Of a stretch of 64,000 nucleotides of DNA, positions 34,305 through 46,800 are shown one piece after another. This DNA is from Sitta carolinensis. Its lineage: Eukaryota; Chordata; Aves; Passeriformes; Sittidae. The notes below the pieces were generated by a model that was given only the letters and a program-made list of their open reading frames with translations, did not search any database and had not been told where the DNA came from. The DNA lies in contig JAVUNC010000005.1 in the NCBI GenBank assembly GCA_032173965.1, forward strand, positions 2,480,001-2,544,000, read 5' to 3'. Positions within the stretch are counted from its first letter, which is position 1. Each line of letters begins with the position of its first letter. The translations under genes and the position numbers were made by a program.

Positions 34305-37300
34305 GTACAGTCCCTTTGTGGTTTTGCTTTCTGTTTTTCAGACTTACTTCATGTTCAGTGCATTGTGTTTGTGGCTTCAGGATACCAATTTGGGGTAATT
34401 TTGCTGGCATTTGTCTGTGAATTTGTAGCAGAGAGCCTAGCAAAACTGAAGGGGAAAAAGGGAAAATGCATTTTTCTGGATGTCTCTTAGAGGGAGTGTT
34501 GCAAAATTAAAACTGAAGGAAGCACTGATGTATGTGCTGCAGACCTCTGAGCTTTTAACCAGCAGAGCCAAAGCTGATCTTCAAGTTTACCTTTAAAGAT
34601 AATGAAATTTAGCTTTATAAATTTTTTAATGTAAGTAGGGATCACACTGGGATTGATTATTTACATGTTTACATCATTTTACGGTTGCTATTTAAAAGGC
34701 TCTTGGTGCTAACCTGCAAATCATAATGTATTACAAAATTTTCAGCAAGTACTTCCAGAGTAGATGAAATGGAGGAGTGCAAGCTGATTCTTATTAGACT
34801 GTGACAGAGCCATTTTTTCTTTTTATTTCACCCTTTTTCTTTGAGCAGTGTTGATATTTTGGTTCAGGCAGAACACAGGTGCTCTTTGGGGTGTGCAGGC
34901 TCTGTAGTGAGACTACTTAATTAAAAGAAGAGGCAGTACACTGATTCCAGATAGTTAAGTAACCACAGCATCTTTTTCACTGGAATTACTCCTGATTTAT
35001 GCTGCTGAAATTAGGGGCAGGATTTAGTTGATGGTTGGAACAAACTGCATGGATTAAATTTACTGACTGCTGTATTAGTGATATTCTTTGTCCATGCAAC
35101 TGATGTGCAGTGCATCCACAGCCTAAGAGAAGAATAGGGTAGGATTAGAAAATTCAAAGAGTTCAGAAGAGATTAAAGTATTTTATCTGATAATAAATGG
35201 GAAGAACAGTAGATCTTTGGAATAAATCTGAATTTCCTAGAAATTAACTCAGTTCAAACTCACCTGAAGTGATTGGAGGAATTTTTAATGTGTGTTTCTG
35301 GTCCCAGTCAAAACCAAGGGCCATTCACCTACCACTGCAAAGTATCAAGTAGCTGTTTTTTTAGAAAACTGCTTTATCTTTTTTAGACACTTTGTGCTTT
35401 GGTGATTTTTGCAGAGTCAGAGAACAAAACAAACCACAGTCCTTGCTCCAGTGATTGACCTAAAACGAGGAAGCTCCTCTGATGAGAGACAGATTGTGGA
35501 CACCCCCCCTCATGTAGCAGCTGGGCTGAAGGTAAGAGCAGGACAGCTAAAATCGCAGCTGTTAACAAATGTTCTAGAAGTTGAATGTTTCCTAATGGTC
35601 AAAAAGGTGATTATTTTCTGAGAATGTCTTCCTCTGCTGAGAGTTCTTTAAGTAGCATTTCAGCTTTATACAGATTTTCATGTGGTACAGTGTGGAATTG
35701 CTAAGGTTAATGTGCAATTGTAAAACAGTGTTCTTAGAATCCTGGACAGCTTCAAATTACTTGGCAAGACAGCAATTTGGGCAGCTAAATAATGACTGTA
35801 ATTGTGATTGCACCAGTGTTGGAACTGGATCTGTATAACAATCAACTGAAAACTAAAAGAAAAGCCGCCTAACCTTTTAAATTGATTTCTTATGGTAAAG
35901 AATCAAGAGAAACTCTCTCCCTGCAGCTTTTTCAAAGAAAAGATTCTGAAATGGTTCTTTCAGATTAGAGAACAGTCTGTGTGCCTCTGTTGGTATTATA
36001 TTAATAGCAGCTGATAAAAAGCCTGATGAGATTGTGTGGGAGGACCCTGGCAGATGGTTGCAGCAGCAAGATAACATAAAGCTTCTAATAGTGCATTAAT
36101 GGGTTTGAAAAATTCCTGTCCGTGCTGATTTGCTGCTGCTTTGCATTTGCAAGAGGAGGGGGTGGTTCTTTCTTTGTGGGAAAATTTTGATGTAATGAGA
36201 TAACTGGATGAAATGTTAGTTTTAAATAAAGCCAAAATTTCTTCTAGCACCAGTGGGATTAGGATACCTGACATTACAGAAGTCATGAATTGGAAGTGTT
36301 AATTTTTGCTTTCCAACAGGGTGTTGTTTTCAAATCTCAGCTACAAAAAGCATTATTTTTTTTGCAGGATCCTGTCCCTAGTGGTTTTTCTGCAGGAGAT
36401 GTGTTGATTCCCCTGGCAGATGAGTATGATCCCATGTTCCCAAATGACTACGAAAAAGTAGTGAAACGTCAGAGAGAGGAACGGCAGCGGCAGCGGGAGC
36501 TGGAGAGGCAAAAGGAGATTGAAGAGAGAGAAAAGTAAGGCTTTTGTTTGAAGGCTTGACATATTGACTCTTATCTAAAGAACAGACAGATCAATTGGTT
36601 TAATTTTATCTCTCTGTTTTCATGGAAGTTCTTAGGGGTTTTGTGAATGTTGGTGCTTGTAGGAACAAGTGCAGTGTTTTAATCAGTATGTTTCAATGCA
36701 CTTGGTAAAAATCACGAGGACAGTGCAGTAACAGTAAGAATTATCAGCTTTGCAGCCTCTTTGGCTGAAGGACACTTGTTAAAATTATTCTAGATTTACT
36801 TTGTTTCAATAATAGCAGCAATAATTGGGTACTTCATGCGTCGTTATCAGACTTTGGCCTTGCAGGTGTTTCAGAGTATTCGATTTCAGTGTCACCTGAC
36901 TACAGAAAAACCTTTTCAACTCGGTGATGAACTATCCTTTCTGCTTCTAAAAACTACAAACCAATCCATGAAAACATTCAGTTTTAAATGTAGCTAGCAC
37001 AGCCTTTGAGAGGCATAGTTGCATTTCCTTTTTTAATACTCTGCACTCAGTAATTTAATTATTAAGTAAGTTAATGAAGTGTTATTAATTCTTTGCCTCT
37101 GGACAAAAGAAAACACTGCTTTATTTTTAATGCCCTTTCCCTAAATTACAAAATCTCTGCAGTCATGTTAAGGAAGTTGAATGTGGATTCAGTATCTGAT
37201 TGTTATAAGAGGTAAAATGTCTGCCAGCCAGGCAGAAGATTACATTTGCTCATTTCAAATGAAGTGAATAAACCATCTTCATCACAGTGTGAATCATCTG

Positions 37301-40300
37301 AAGCCTGGAATTACAGTTCTGCTGCCCTCTTTAGATTGTGGAAATTAATATTTCTAGTCATTGGGTCTTCTCTGTCTTCCCTTGGTTATATCTCTCTTGT
37401 TTTGCTGGAGGAGGAATGCCTGAGGCTCTGCCCTGCTGGCATGCAAGACCTCAGGAATCTGGGAGCTCATTCAGCTGCAGCATTGACTGCTCTTTGGTTG
37501 TATTTGTATTTGTGTGTGGGCCAATATACAGTGTTTATACTTATAAACATTAGAGAAAAGAGGTGAAAAATGCGATAATAAATTCTGGTTTCAAACTGGA
37601 GAAACAATCTCAGCCCAACCTGCATCAGATGTGTGCTTTGGGAGTGCAGGCTGTACATTTATTTTGATTTCATAGTGTAGAGATTCAGAATGTCTGTGGT
37701 CTGTGTGTTTCCACAGTAAAGCTGTTTTTATCTTCTTGAGCACAGTTTTGGTGGCTGTGCTAGGAATGAGATCTGATTTGTGCACCAGGTGGTGCTCTTA
37801 ATTTTTGAGGGAAAGTGCTTTTCAGTTTTTGTTGTTTTAAAATGAGTAATTTCCTGATCACATCAGATAACAGCTGAAGTGCAAACAAATCTCGAAGCAT
37901 TCCTCACTTCACATTAGAAATTATTCCTGAATCTTATTTTAATTGCCAGGACTGTTCTCAACAGTCTGATGGTTAAGCATGAGTGTTTGGTTTTTTTTTA
38001 TTGAGTAAATGATATTACTCTGTATAGCCTGTAGTGGGAAATGTAAAAGGGGTTCTGCCCAAAGCAGGGTGATTGATTAATTGATGTCTGTTACCTTGCT
38101 GCCTGTTCATCCAACACCTGCTCCACTGCAGTCATTCAGTCACTGTGGTCTGTTTGGTCAAGATTTATTGAGATGCTTCCTCCTTTCCATGCATTCTTCT
38201 TGGCTGACTCAGAAGTGGGAAATGATCTTGGTTTAGATCCATCTATTTTACCAAAAATGTCCCGGGAGGGTAAAAGCAAAGAATCAAATGGTGAAGGTGT
38301 TAACTTGCACTTTCATGGGAATCACGTTAAATGCCAGTTGGATGGAGCAGAATAATTCACCCTGCAGAGGTGGGATCACAAATTAAAACAGAGTTGACTT
38401 CCATGGTTTCTTATCCTAACTTGCTGTGTCTCTTAGAAGGCGTAAAGACAGACATGAAGCCAGTGGGTTTTCAAGACGACCAGATCCAGATTCTGATGAG
38501 GATGAAGATTATGAAAGGGAGAGACGGAAAAGAAGTAAGGGAACTTTATGGTTTTGGTGTGGAAAGAGGAGAAAAAGAGGGAGGGGAATTCACAGTCCTG
38601 TTTCATGGATTCTGTATTTCTCTGTCCTCACACAGTACACTGTTAACTCTGAACCTTTAGAATAAATTTGGCATTTTATTACAACATAATATAATGATGA
38701 AGACTGGTGTTTTTCCGTGGAGGCAGATGGCAGCCAAATTACTTGTAGAACTACCTCTGTTTAACCTTAGTCTGTAGATACCTGTTGTAAGTTCCTGCAT
38801 GGCGTAGGTTCCAGGGAAGGGATGAGGCATGACATAAAATCAGTCTGTAAGAATCACTGAGTTTTCACTGTTGAGCTTTTCATTCCTGCTTTTGTTACAT
38901 CAGTGCCCTTAGAGCTTGTCAGTTGATGTGGATCAGAAATACCTCTTTGCATAAACAAAATTAGTCTTTATTCTCTTTCAGCACAAATTTACAGTAATTA
39001 ATTCAGGTCTGTTGTGATAACCTCCAAATGTGTTGTGTTCTTTTTTTGCTCATAGGTATGGGAGGAGCTGCCATTGCACCACCCACTTCTCTTGTTGAGA
39101 AGGACAAGGAACGTGAGTACTCCAAAATCCTCTTCTCTAAACCCAGCAGTGTTAATTTCTCACTCAACTTTCTATTTAGTTAAGTCCTCCTGCTTTTCCA
39201 TTGGATTCTTTGTAGCAGCAGGACATGCAAGTTCTTTGTTCATGGGGGGAGGCTGTGGGGTTCCTGTGATGCTGCAGAGATTCACATCTCTGTTCTGAAG
39301 AAATCTCTCTGCATTGCTAGACAGCTGGCTCGGCAGACGTAGAACCATGTGTAGCTACTCCTTTCTGATATGAAAGAAGAAATGTCACAGGCAGGTTTCT
39401 CTGGGTAGACTAGAAACCTCCACAGTGCGGAGAGGGTGTTTTTCCATTGCTCTTTCCTTGAGGAGGTACTTAGTGAATATCTCTTCTAAAGGAGTTATGC
39501 ACTAGAGACAGAATTTTATAAGTTTGTCAGGGATGCAATTTAGCTGAAGAGATTTGTGAGCAGTGGTGGTGTGAGGATCTCAGTTGTCCACAAGATGGCA
39601 TCATCCTGCTAGAGGAAAAAAAACATAACCCTTTTTTGTTTCTATGTCTCATCGTTGTAAATTTTAAAATTTAAAAATATGTCTACTTTAAAAAATAATA
39701 CGAAAAAATCTTATGCACGCAAGCTTTTCTTTGGGAGTCCTCACTGTATTTATGAAAAGATGAAAATGTAAAAAATACCTCAAAGCTTAAGTGAATGATA
39801 CAGTGAAAGCATTTGACGTGTGTAAGCATTCAAAACAAATACATTGTTTTGAGTAAATAATTAAGAGCAACTGATCATTATCAAGGAAAAGTAAATGTAG
39901 GCTGGAAATAGTAGAAATATCCTTAAGGGGAGAGCTTTTAGTATGTGACATGGTCCCACAAAGAAGCCTCTGTATGGCTTCTTACTTGATGCTCAAATTC
40001 AGGCTGGAAGAAAACAAGAAAATATTGGTGTAGCAAAAGTCCCATAGTCCAGTCCATCTGCTGTTCAAATGGGAATTAGTTTTGCTCATATTATATCCTC
40101 AAACTTCATGTGTGACCTTTTATTCAGTAAGATGCAAGAGCTAGTGTACAAGAAAATACTCTAAAGTTAGGTCAGTCTGATTAAAGCCTGTAAGTCCATT
40201 CAAAAGCGATTTTTTTCTAGTGTTCTAGTAGGGTTTTTCTTTTTTCCATTTTGCTATTTGATTTGTCAGTAGAAGGTGATTTAATAATCTAACCAGTATG

Positions 40301-43300
40301 ATTGAGATATCCAGATCCAGTTCCATCCCCAGGAAGAGCTGTAGTTGAGAAATTCCCAGTGAGATGAGTTGCATTCATTCTTTTTTAATAGACTGGCTTC
40401 TCTTCTCTGCAAATGTGCAGTGTATTTTTATTACAGTCCTTGGACCTTGAGTTGTGTGCATTGATCCGTTTTTTTCATAATTCTCTTTGTGATGAATGAG
40501 AGTTTGTCCTCTGGATAAACTCTTTGTAGTGCAGGTGGTCTCTTAATGTTCCTTTTCTCCATTTAGTAAGAGGTTAATAAATGCATTATAGAGCTGTGGA
40601 AATCTACCTCCAATGAGGAAAACCCAGAATAACTCAGATGTAGTTTCTGAGAGAGACAGAGAGGTGAGGGTATATTAAAACAGCATGTGCAAAGGAAACA
40701 TTCTTCTGATTTGGCTTTATGTGCAAGACTTTGTCATAGTTTGTTAGGATTTTGTTGAAAAAACCCCAATTGTCTGTTTTCTGCAGCTGTAGCATCATTC
40801 CCATATGAGGAGGAGTCAAGACCTCGGGCACCTTCTTCCAAAGCAGCAATTCCTCCTCCAGTGTATGATGAGCCAGAGAGACCTCGCTCCCCCACGGGAC
40901 CCAGCAACTCCTTCCTTGCCAACATGGGGTAAATCAGTGACTCCTGCACATTTTGTGGAAAAAGGCATTGGAAGGTGGTGGAAACCAAAAGCTGAAATAG
41001 TTTGTTAGGAGAGAAGAGCACAGTCCATTGCATGTATATGGTTAGTCTGAGTTCAGAGTCCAAACTGGCAGGACACAGGAAAAAAGTGTGGATTGACAGG
41101 ATTGGGGGAAACACACCTGAGGTGGTTGCATTCAAGGCTGTGCTTTTAAGCCACACTCCAGCATAGAGTGTTTATGGCCTGTACAAGCCAAACAGTGCAG
41201 TGTGCTTGAAAACACAGGTGGCATGTTAGTTCTTCTAGGTTCCTTTCCAGCTTTGTCTTAAATTAGCTACATACCAGAAAACTGATATTTCAGATCATTT
41301 CAGCTCTGCTTTGTTCAAAAATACAGAGTGTACTGGCATGAATGTAGCAGCTGCAAATCTGCCTGTTTACTTTCCTGCCTTGTATATGATGCTTGTGTTA
41401 ACTACTGTGGCAACAAAGTGAAAGTGAATCTATAGCTAAAAACAGCTTAGAGAGCTTGTTTCTGGGTTTGGTGGTTTGGGGTTTATTTAATTGCCCAGAA
41501 AAAGGTAACCAAACTTGGTACTGTTGGACCAGCTTGTGCATTGTTCCCACCTCTAATTAGTAAAAAATTAGAAAAAAATCATCTAACTTGTAGCAGCTCC
41601 TGTGCTTTTCTGCCTTTGTGTAAGGAAGTTTTAGGAGGTAGAATATTTTAGCACTCAGGAGAAATGCAGTGTTAATGATTTGTGGAGGAAACCTTTAAGA
41701 ACTGATGATTTTTTTTTTTTTTCTCATTTCAGGGGGACAGTTGCTCACAAAATCATGCAGAAGTATGGCTTCAGAGAGGGCCAGGGGCTGGGCAAACATG
41801 AACAGGGGCTCAGCACAGCACTGTCAGTAGAGAAAACAAGCAAGAGGGGTGGCAAGATCATTGTTGGTGAATCTACAGAGAAAGGTAATTGTGTCCTGTA
41901 CCAAGTGTGTGAGAAATGAAGCTCCTGGGTTTCTTTTTACTATCTGTCCTTGTTGAAAACATTGGAGTTGGAAAAATGACTCATATTTGTTCTTCTGGAA
42001 ATTTACATTTTTTATCTTTTTGTAAAGTGATCCTGTATGTGGGGTTTTTAGCTCGTTCTCCCCTTCCTCCATGAGTTGCCCTCCTTTAGTGCTGGGGAAG
42101 CATCTTCACTTCCAGGGCTGATCCTGCTCTGCCCTGATGGCTTTTTCCCTGTCACATCCTGTTGATATTGTTCTCATTTCCCTGCTCTTGTCTGATCTCA
42201 TGACAACATCCAGGCTTCTCAGCACAAGTGGTGGAAGTCAGAATACTTTCAGTCTTGTAGTTCTTATGATACAATTCTGAACTCGAATTATTTCCCTCAA
42301 AGTAGTGGTACATGGTCAGTGTTAACTGCTTAATTCACACCACTGGAATTGATTTTTCTGCTTACTGTCATTCCAGGTAGCTACAAGTTGTGAATAACTG
42401 TTCCTCACCAATATGAAATGGCATTTTGTGGCTTTTCTTCCATTGTTTGATCAATATGATTCGATAAAAGTCCCTAATTGAGCTTTAACCTTAAATTACT
42501 CCATGATTCACTGTTCTGTCTTCAAACAGAAACAGGCAAGAAGGCAGATTCCAACCCTTGACTGAGATACTGAAATGCCCAACTAAAGTGGTCTTACTGA
42601 GGGTGAGTTGGGAGTAAGGGATCATGTCTTGGTGTTGAAATGTTTAAACCTCCTTTCCTGATACAAAACTCTGCACAGTTTGAATGGTTCTGGCCTGCAT
42701 CCACATGGTGTTCTGTGTTCTGGAGAAATTATCTGACTTCCTGGGGTACAAGCTATGACTTTAAATCAACACTGCTTTAAATTGTGTTGTCTTAGGGATA
42801 GGGAGCTGTCTCCTCCTGTAGCTCTTAAGCTTTTAAAGTATTTGTGGTCACAGTTCACAGAGCATCTGTGATTTGTCTACACAATCATCTGCACAGTCTC
42901 CATCCAGTGAGTTGGGTTATTCTCTGACTTTCAGAACATGGTCGGTGCTGGGGAGGTGGATGAAGACCTTGAAGTTGAAACTAAGGAAGAATGTGAGAAA
43001 TATGGCAAGGTTGGGAAATGTGTCATCTTTGAGGTAAGAGATAATCTATCTCTCTTTTTGACTGTTTGAAACTAGACTGAGCACTCATCCTTCAAACCTG
43101 GAGTGTTACTGCCTAGGAGGGGCATACATGGAAAATCTCTCAGGGTCCTTTACTGTGTTGGAATTCTGGATTTTCTGTGTCTGCAAGATACAAGCTTCTA
43201 ATAATAGCAGTTGTGCAAAAATCACTGGAGTATTTTGGGTTTAGAACCTTTTCATTTTGTTCCTTCACTGCCTTTGTGAAGAACAGCAGTTGCAAACAAT

Positions 43301-43664
43301 GTTCTCACTACTGTTCCAGTGACTTGTGGCTTGGGCTTTTTGTTTTATTTCAGATCCCTGGCGCCCCGATGATGAAGCTGTAAGAATATTTTTAGAGTTT
43401 GAACGGGTTGAATCTGCCATCAAAGGTAGGATCCTAAACTGTGTCCTGTAAACCTCAGAGGTAGCTTCTGTAGAGAGATTAAACAGGTCATGCTGTTTAG
43501 TTAGAGGTGTTTATTTTATTGAATTGCTGCTTGCTGATCTGCTCTGCATTTCAATTCCAGCTGTTGTGGATTTAAATGGAAGATATTTTGGAGGCAGAGT
43601 GGTGAAGGCTTGTTTCTACAACCTGGACAAGTTCAGAGTGCTGGATCTGGCGGAACAAGTTTGA
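34182..43664 (+). CDS. RBM17: RNA-binding motif protein 17 (splicing factor 45), complete gene
   Basis: SPF45 is a nuclear splicing factor of the U2-associated 17S complex that helps choose 3' splice sites. Its C-terminal UHM binds ULM peptides in SF1, U2AF65 and SF3B1. Eleven coding exons were traced, all with GT-AG introns: 34182-34304, 35415-35531, 36368-36534, 38437-38534, 39056-39112, 40787-40928, 41733-41884, 42530-42602, 42935-43033, 43354-43425 and 43561-43664. The order is an unstructured N-terminus, a charged RE/ER-rich segment, a G-patch (exon 8) and the UHM/RRM (exons 9-12). The translation follows the human protein closely throughout. The exons total 1204 nt; adding one missing base in exon 9 and one in exon 11 gives 1206 nt, exactly 401 residues plus stop. 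As printed, exon 9 runs into a stop, which I regard as a sequence error. Confidence 0.97.
35415..35531 (+). CDS. RBM17: RBM17 exon 3
   Basis: 39 codons, phase 0 at both ends: SQRTKQTTVLAPVIDLKRG and then RQIVDTPPHVAAGLK. Acceptor tttttgcag, donor AAG|GTAAGA. Confidence 0.96.
36368..36534 (+). CDS. RBM17: RBM17 exon 4 (charged segment)
   Basis: Reads DPVPSGFSAGDVLIPLADEY, then a long Arg/Glu/Gln-rich probable helix (REERQRQRELERQKEIEE). Ends phase 2 at GAAAA|GTAAGG. Confidence 0.96.
38437..38534 (+). CDS. RBM17: RBM17 exon 5
   Basis: Completes the charged region: RRKDRHEASGFSRRPDPDSD, then EDEDYERERRKR. Enters phase 2, leaves phase 1 at AGAA|GTAAGG. Confidence 0.96.
39056..39112 (+). CDS. 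RBM17: RBM17 exon 6
   Basis: 57-bp exon encoding (S)MGGAAIAPPTSLVEKDKE. Acceptor tgctcatag, donor GAAC|GTGAGT, phase 1 at both ends. Confidence 0.95.
40787..40928 (+). CDS. RBM17: RBM17 exon 7 (proline-rich linker)
   Basis: Encodes PVASFPYEEESRPRAPSSKA, then AIPPPVYDEPERPRSPTG and SNSFLANM. A second AG six bases into the exon (CTGTAG) could serve as a tandem acceptor and would drop two residues in frame. The first four residues (PVAS) differ from human LPRD while the rest is conserved. Confidence 0.95.
41733..41884 (+). CDS. RBM17: RBM17 exon 8 (G-patch)
   Basis: Encodes the G-patch: GGTVAHKIMQKYGFREGQGL, then GKHEQGLSTALSVEKTSKR and GGKIIVGESTEK. The glycine pattern (YGFREGQGLGKHEQG) is the family hallmark. 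Enters phase 2, leaves phase 1. Confidence 0.97.
42530..42602 (+). CDS. RBM17: RBM17 exon 9, one base short
   Basis: Encodes ETGKKADSNP, then TEILKCPTKVVLLR in the next frame. The exon is 73 bp; the phases of its neighbours (1 in, 0 out) require 74. The lost base falls in CCCTTG around 42555-42560, where the family has N-P-L-T. As written, a TGA appears at 42559-42561 after residue 295. Splice sites (ttcaaacag, AGG|GTGAGT) are intact. Confidence 0.93.
42935..43033 (+). CDS. RBM17: RBM17 exon 10 (UHM/RRM)
   Basis: 33 codons, phase 0: NMVGAGEVDEDLEVETKEEC, then EKYGKVGKCVIFE. The acidic helix and the KCVIFE strand belong to the UHM fold. Confidence 0.97.
43354..43425 (+). CDS. RBM17: RBM17 exon 11 (UHM/RRM), one base short
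   Basis: Encodes IPGAP, then in the next frame DDEAVRIFLEFERVESAIK. At 72 bp it is one base shorter than neighbouring phases (0 in, 1 out) and the family allow. The gap is in the C run next to 43367 (gcgccccgat). Without that base a TAA follows six codons later. Confidence 0.93.
43561..43664 (+). CDS. RBM17: RBM17 exon 12 (last coding)
   Basis: Encodes (A)VVDLNGRYFGGRVVKACF, then YNLDKFRVLDLAEQV and TGA at 43662-43664. It contains the R-Y/W-F-type UHM motif (RYFGGR) used to bind ULM tryptophans. Confidence 0.97.
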
Positions 43665-43845
43665 TTTTAAAAATCTAGCTCGAGGTGTCATTGTTTTGGC
43701 AATCACGTTTTCAGCAGTAGGCTGGGAATGAAGAAGAGAAAAGTAGCTTTCCTAGCAGACTGGAAACAAGCCTCATTGAATGGATTTTACACATTCGTTG
43801 TGACTTATGTTTTTTTTGTAATATAAAGCCCTTTGAAAGTAAGAT
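43665..43845 (+). terminator. RBM17: RBM17 3' UTR and polyadenylation signal
   Basis: About 180 bp of 3' UTR. A variant hexamer AATATA lies at 43820-43825, followed about 25 bp later by a GT-rich stretch (cgtctgtgtggttttg), so cleavage is likely near 43840-43845. No AATAAA is nearby; a longer UTR with distal signals remains possible. Confidence 0.6.
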
Positions 43846-46800
43846 TCACGTCTGTGTGGTTTTGAATTGCACATTTCTGCTTTCTGCTCTGGGGATCCTG
43901 CTTGTTTTGAGCTTTCAGATGACTTTGCTCTGTTGAAAACCCACTGCTGAGGAGATGCTTTGTCTGTATTCCTGCTTTCTTTGTTCTGGTGTTTCATCAT
44001 GGAGTCCCTGTGCTGGATCCACAATAAGTGTGAAGCTTTGGACGAGGACTGTGTTCTGTGATCTTCTCTTCCCTGATGGTCCCTCCTAGAGTTAGAGCCT
44101 TGCTCTGCTGGGTCCTCATCTCTGCACACCAGTGATTTGGGTCATTGGACAGTTGCAGCTGGTTTGTTCTCCTGACTCCAGGACAAAGCTGCTGTGCCAG
44201 CATGGAGACTAAAATAACTAGGATCGAGTCTGTCTTCACAGATCAAAAGAAAATCCATGTCTAATCCAGGGAAATGGAAAGAGGAGGGAATTTGATGGAC
44301 TCTCAGCAGGAGCTCTGTGCTGTCGGGCAGTCTGTGCTAGAATATCCAGGGATAACTGATTTCAGGGCATTAGGCAGGGAGAAGGGAAACTCCTTCCTGT
44401 ATCTGGCCAGCTGTCAGAATCTCACTTCTCTAACTCACACATAGGCAACTAACTGTTTAATCTTTTCAAACCTGGCATTTGCTCTTTCTGTTTATATTTC
44501 TGTATTCGAGGTCAAATACCATCAGGACTAGGCTTTCTTTTCCTTTTGGGAAGGAGTGCCTGTGGAAGTGTTCAGAGTAGGAGGCCGTGGAGGGAAGTCA
44601 TGAAAATCTGAAGAGTTGACAAGCTACACTGCTAAACACCACTACTCTTATTTTTAATTGATGTATAATAGTACACAGCTCTCTGCTCCTGGCTTTATGT
44701 TTGCTTTTTGTTTGGGAACAGTATGTGACAAAGAGTTGGCAAGAGGTGACTGCAGTGGTGGCAGCTGTCTCTGTGCCCCATTGCACCCAGAATTGTGCAG
44801 ATACTGAAGTGGCTGTGAGCTCTGAGGGCATTTTAGCTGTTTGAAAGCTGATGCTGGATGTCTTCTTCCTGTTACATACACAGACTGGGGAGAGGGGGGA
44901 CAGACCTGTAGTTCAACTCTGAATATCTCCAGTTCTTGCCCTTCTGTTGAGTTTTGGCTGCAGATTTCTATGACAAACCCTTGGGTTTTGTGTTTTGCTT
45001 ATTTTGTCTGCTTGTGTTCCACGAACCTCTGTACAAACATTTGCTTGTAAAACGGAATTTTTAAAAAAAACTGGTATTTTACCTGCTGTGTGTTGGCTTT
45101 CTTACTCTGCTCTTGTGTTGTGCAAGGCAGTCCCTCAAGAGTTGGGCTCTTCTGCACCACGAGCTGGCACTTTCTCTGATCCACCCTCACTGCAGCAAGG
45201 TGAGGAACAGGCCTCACACCAAAACTACAGGACCGGGGGGCAAAACCAGAATCTGGGTTCTGTTCCTGCCTCTGCTCTTCATTTTCTCTCTGACTTTGAG
45301 CCACACTTAAAGACCTGCCTTTGCTGCTGTGTAGTAAAACAAAGAGTAGCCTGGTGTGGATCAACATAGGTTTGCTTGTAGTACTCAAATAATTTGAGTG
45401 GCTGCTGAAGAAAGTTTAACCACTGGTAAGAGATTGTGTGATCTGAACTTAGCTTGAAATATGACTTGGCTTTAAGCAACGTGATTTATTTATGGCTCTT
45501 ATTTCAGCAAATACCTCTTGAGTGACTAGGCTGTAAGCATTTCCCGAGGTACACAGGCTGCTTTTTGTGCCTTTAACCAGCTATTCTTTTTAACACCAGC
45601 TTCTGAGCTTGCAGTCTGATAACTTGGAGGTTTTCCATTTGCTGAGAATGGGTGTATTGGCAGCTTTTGAACCATTTATTTCATTCTGAGAATCCTTATA
45701 GTTGAAGACAGGAGTAAAGATTATCCATGAAAATGTAGCAGAGAGGGTTTGTTCAGTTAGTGTTTTGTGTAGGAGATTGATGCTATAAAAAATTAGGTGT
45801 TTTTCTCTACCACAAGGACACTGAAGCAAGCAAACCTGGAGCAGATCTATATCCCCTGGGTTCCTTCTGTGTGGTGGGTGCTCTACAAACACATGACAGT
45901 GGGGCCAGGTGTGTAAGCAGGTGATGCAAACAAACCTGCACGGGTGTGGAAACCTGCAGAGGTTCAGACACTCACTCAGCTCTGTGGTCAGACTTGGTTT
46001 GTCTCCTTAGCAGGAAGCATTTTTTTGCAAATGCACCTTCTCCCTGTGCTTCAACACTCTTGTGTTGGTTCAGGCTTCCTCAGGCATGTTTGTATCTTGG
46101 ATGCCTTGAAAAATTTGGTTCTGAATTCTGGAGAATTGGCCTCCTCTGGAATCTTGCCAATAACTTCTATTTCTAGTAGTTTCTCAAATAACTTTTTATC
46201 TTAACACCTCCAGCTCTTCCTGCTTACACATCCCTTTTTCTCTGTTTCATCGGTGCCCTTTCCAAGGGCTCAGCAGTGCTTAATTTGGAGCTCTTTGCAG
46301 CTACCAAGTTTTATTTTATTGTCTTTACACCCTGGAAATTGTGCAGCCTCCTCATTCTGTCATGTACGCACTTGGTGACTGATCCGAGGCAATGTTTTTG
46401 TTTCTCTTTTTGTGTGGTGCCCTAAAAGGGTTCTGATTTCACAGAAAGTGAAGAGGATGATGGGCTGTTAAGCACATTTACCTAACTGGCAGTGCAGGAT
46501 TGGTTACAGTGCTTCAGGTGAAGCACTGGGTGGGATTGTTTTTTTTTTTTTATTTTTTTTTTTTAATTTCCTAAATTTTAGCTTTAGTTCCTTGGCTTAA
46601 ACACCCGTGTAAACGCTGTGATTCTCTAATGCATTGAATAACTGCATCTCCTCCTGGGCTAAGTATGAACTGTTCATTGCTTCTGGGAATTCAGATTAGA
46701 TGCCTACTTAGAGAGATTTGAGTGTCCTGAAGCCACCAGGAAACTGAGAGGGACGTGTAGGACGTGTCAGCCCGGAGCTGAATGAGGTGCCTGGTGCATT

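Larger units (their letters stand above)
34305..42934 (+). other. RBM17: RBM17 introns 2-9
   Basis: Introns of about 0.3 to 1.9 kb between the listed exons. No CR1 3' motif and no extra conserved exon seen. Several acceptors follow long T runs (36350-36366, 41708-41722). Confidence 0.6.

Noticed and set aside
34182..43664. RBM17 as a processed or decayed pseudogene because of the two frame breaks
   Set aside because: All introns, splice sites and the promoter island are intact, conservation is high, and the locus is syntenic. The gene is not a retrocopy.
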